Part shown: piece after piece, positions 12,311 to 13,180 of the stretch
How positions within the stretch are numbered: position 1 is the stretch's first letter
Layout of the letters: each line of letters begins with the position of its first letter
Notes under the pieces: generated by a model
Told to the model about the DNA's origin: nothing
The model's input: only the letters and a program-made list of their open reading frames with translations
The model's database searches: none
DNA from: Intestinibacter sp964449895
Lineage (GTDB): Bacteria; Bacillota; Clostridia; Peptostreptococcales; Peptostreptococcaceae
NCBI GenBank assembly: GCA_964449895.1
Contig: CAYVBY010000028.1
Span: 1 to 13,180, forward strand
DNA length: 13,180 nt
Direction of reading: 5' to 3'
Made by a program: the position numbers and the translations under genes

Positions 12311-13180
12311 AAAAATAAAATCAAGATTATCTAAAGTATTAGCGTTAGGAATGGTGGCTACTTCAGCATCAATGGCAGCGCAACAAATAACTGCAAGTGC
12401 AGATCAAGTAGAAAATACAAATTCAACATATACAAGAACTACAACTAAAATAGGAACTGTTACAGCAACAGCTTTAACTGTTAGAAGTGGAGCAGGAACT
12501 TCTTATCAAGCAGTAGCTTATTTAGCTAAAGATGCTAAAGTTACAGTTTTAGAAACTGAAAGTAATGGTTGGTATAAAATAAAAACTGCATCAGGATTAG
12601 TTGGTTATGTTTCACCAACTTATTTAAAAGTTACAACAACTACAACTGATGATAATAATTCTAGCAACAATACAAATTCAGGAGTTTACGTAGTACAATC
12701 TTATTCAACAATATCAAAAATAGGAACAGTTACAGCAAGCTCATTAAATGTTAGAACAGGTCCTGGAACTTCTTATAGCAAAAAAACTGCTGTAACTAAA
12801 GGAACTTTAGCTGGAATATTAAAACAATACAGCAATGGTTGGTATGAAGTAAAATTAGCAAATGGAACTGTAGGATGCATAAGTGGATCATATATAACAA
12901 TAAAAGCTGGTACAGAAGCTGATTTAACAGGAATTAAACCAGAAACTACACCAAGTGGTGTTACAGTAGTACAAAGCTACTCAACAATATCAAAAGTAGG
13001 AACAGTTACAGCAAATTCATTAAATGTTAGAACAGGTCCTGGAACTTCTTATAGTCAAAAAACATCTGTAAGTAAAGGTAGTGTAGTAGGAATATTAAAA
13101 CAATACAGTAATGGTTGGTATGAAGTAAAATTAAAAAATGGAACAACAGGATGCGTAAGTGGATCATACTTAACAATAAA
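12300..13180 (+). CDS. Secreted multi-SH3b-domain protein, probable wall hydrolase (3' end beyond window)
   Basis: At least 293 residues, open to the window edge. The signal peptide spans residues 1-34 (MFNKKIKSRLSK, hydrophobic core, cleavage after TASA). Three bacterial SH3 domains (SH3_3 type, PF08239) follow at about 50-110, 140-202 and 232-293, each with the LNVRTGPGTSY / NGWYEVKL / GYVS-type signature. They are joined by Thr/Asn/Asp-rich linkers. These modules bind peptidoglycan and in this architecture usually precede an NlpC/P60 or amidase domain, which would lie past the edge. SD AGGAGGTG (12280-12287) stands 12 nt before ATG 12300, longer than usual. A GTG in frame at 12285 overlaps the SD and is rejected. 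Regulation may involve the WalR-type box and the start-codon palindrome. The enzyme class is not shown by the visible part. Confidence 0.88.
   Translation, partial: MFNKKIKSRLSKVLALGMVATSASMAAQQITASADQVENTNSTYTRTTTKIGTVTATALTVRSGAGTSYQAVAYLAKDAKVTVLETESNGWYKIKTASGLVGYVSPTYLKVTTTTTDDNNSSNNTNSGVYVVQSYSTISKIGTVTASSLNVRTGPGTSYSKKTAVTKGTLAGILKQYSNGWYEVKLANGTVGCISGSYITIKAGTEADLTGIKPETTPSGVTVVQSYSTISKVGTVTANSLNVRTGPGTSYSQKTSVSKGSVVGILKQYSNGWYEVKLKNGTTGCVSGSYLTI
12690..13180 (+). repeat. Internal 276-bp tandem repeat encoding SH3b domains 2 and 3
   Basis: The unit beginning at 12690 recurs at 12966 (92 codons). The DNA is highly similar, including a shared LNVRTGPGTSYS-coding block with identical codons. 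Domain 1 (12447 onward) is clearly more diverged. The second copy is cut by the window end. Confidence 0.85.

Overview
The window is AT-rich DNA with strong AGGAGG-type ribosome binding sites, several TTG starts, Gram-positive wall proteins and an RNase P RNA gene of the clostridial type. This points to a low-GC Gram-positive of class Clostridia, probably a Clostridioides/Peptostreptococcaceae relative. That placement is inferred from protein character and was not checked by search. The window reads as a cell-envelope region: most of its genes act on, or are exported to, the wall or membrane.

Layout. A LytR-CpsA-Psr (LCP) ligase lies on the minus strand (37-1050). It has an odd leader in which a strong Shine-Dalgarno (SD) is separated from a TTG start by a hairpin and three in-frame stops. 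Divergent from it, a sigma-H-type promoter whose -10 lies inside a 61-bp near-perfect inverted repeat drives a 73-residue helical protein of unknown function (1374-1595). Then come a terminator and the first copy of a 117-bp double-hairpin repeat. Next are an NTP_transf_5-type nucleotidyltransferase (1987-3204) behind a sigma-B-like promoter, an integral-membrane acyltransferase (3339-4391), a terminator, and a membrane-anchored CAP/SCP protein (4497-5528).

The middle holds rnpB (5675-6015) with its own consensus promoter and terminator. It is followed by a secreted M28 zinc aminopeptidase-like protein with a FIVAR-like segment and a C-terminal domain carrying an acidic tandem repeat (6298-7824), then galE (8022-9035) and a small PF06695-type membrane protein (9190-9627). 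A lipoteichoic-acid-synthase-like membrane phosphoglycerol transferase with an extra C-terminal Ig/IPT-like domain follows (9839-11824). Immediately after its terminator sits the second copy of the 117-bp repeat, 98% identical to the first and exactly 10,158 bp away.

The right end has a long A-rich leader with an exact match to the WalR direct-repeat consensus and an 11-bp palindrome enclosing the start codon. It leads into a secreted protein with three SH3b domains that runs off the window (12300 onward), probably a wall hydrolase.

Together the genes suggest building of a surface polymer (GalE precursor supply, nucleotidyltransferase, acyltransferase, LTA-synthase-like enzyme, LCP ligation) and remodelling of the wall (SH3b protein, CAP protein, peptidase). 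No defence, phage or CRISPR system is visible. The least explained elements are the dispersed double-hairpin repeat, the palindrome over the sigma-H promoter, and the two structured translation-start regions.
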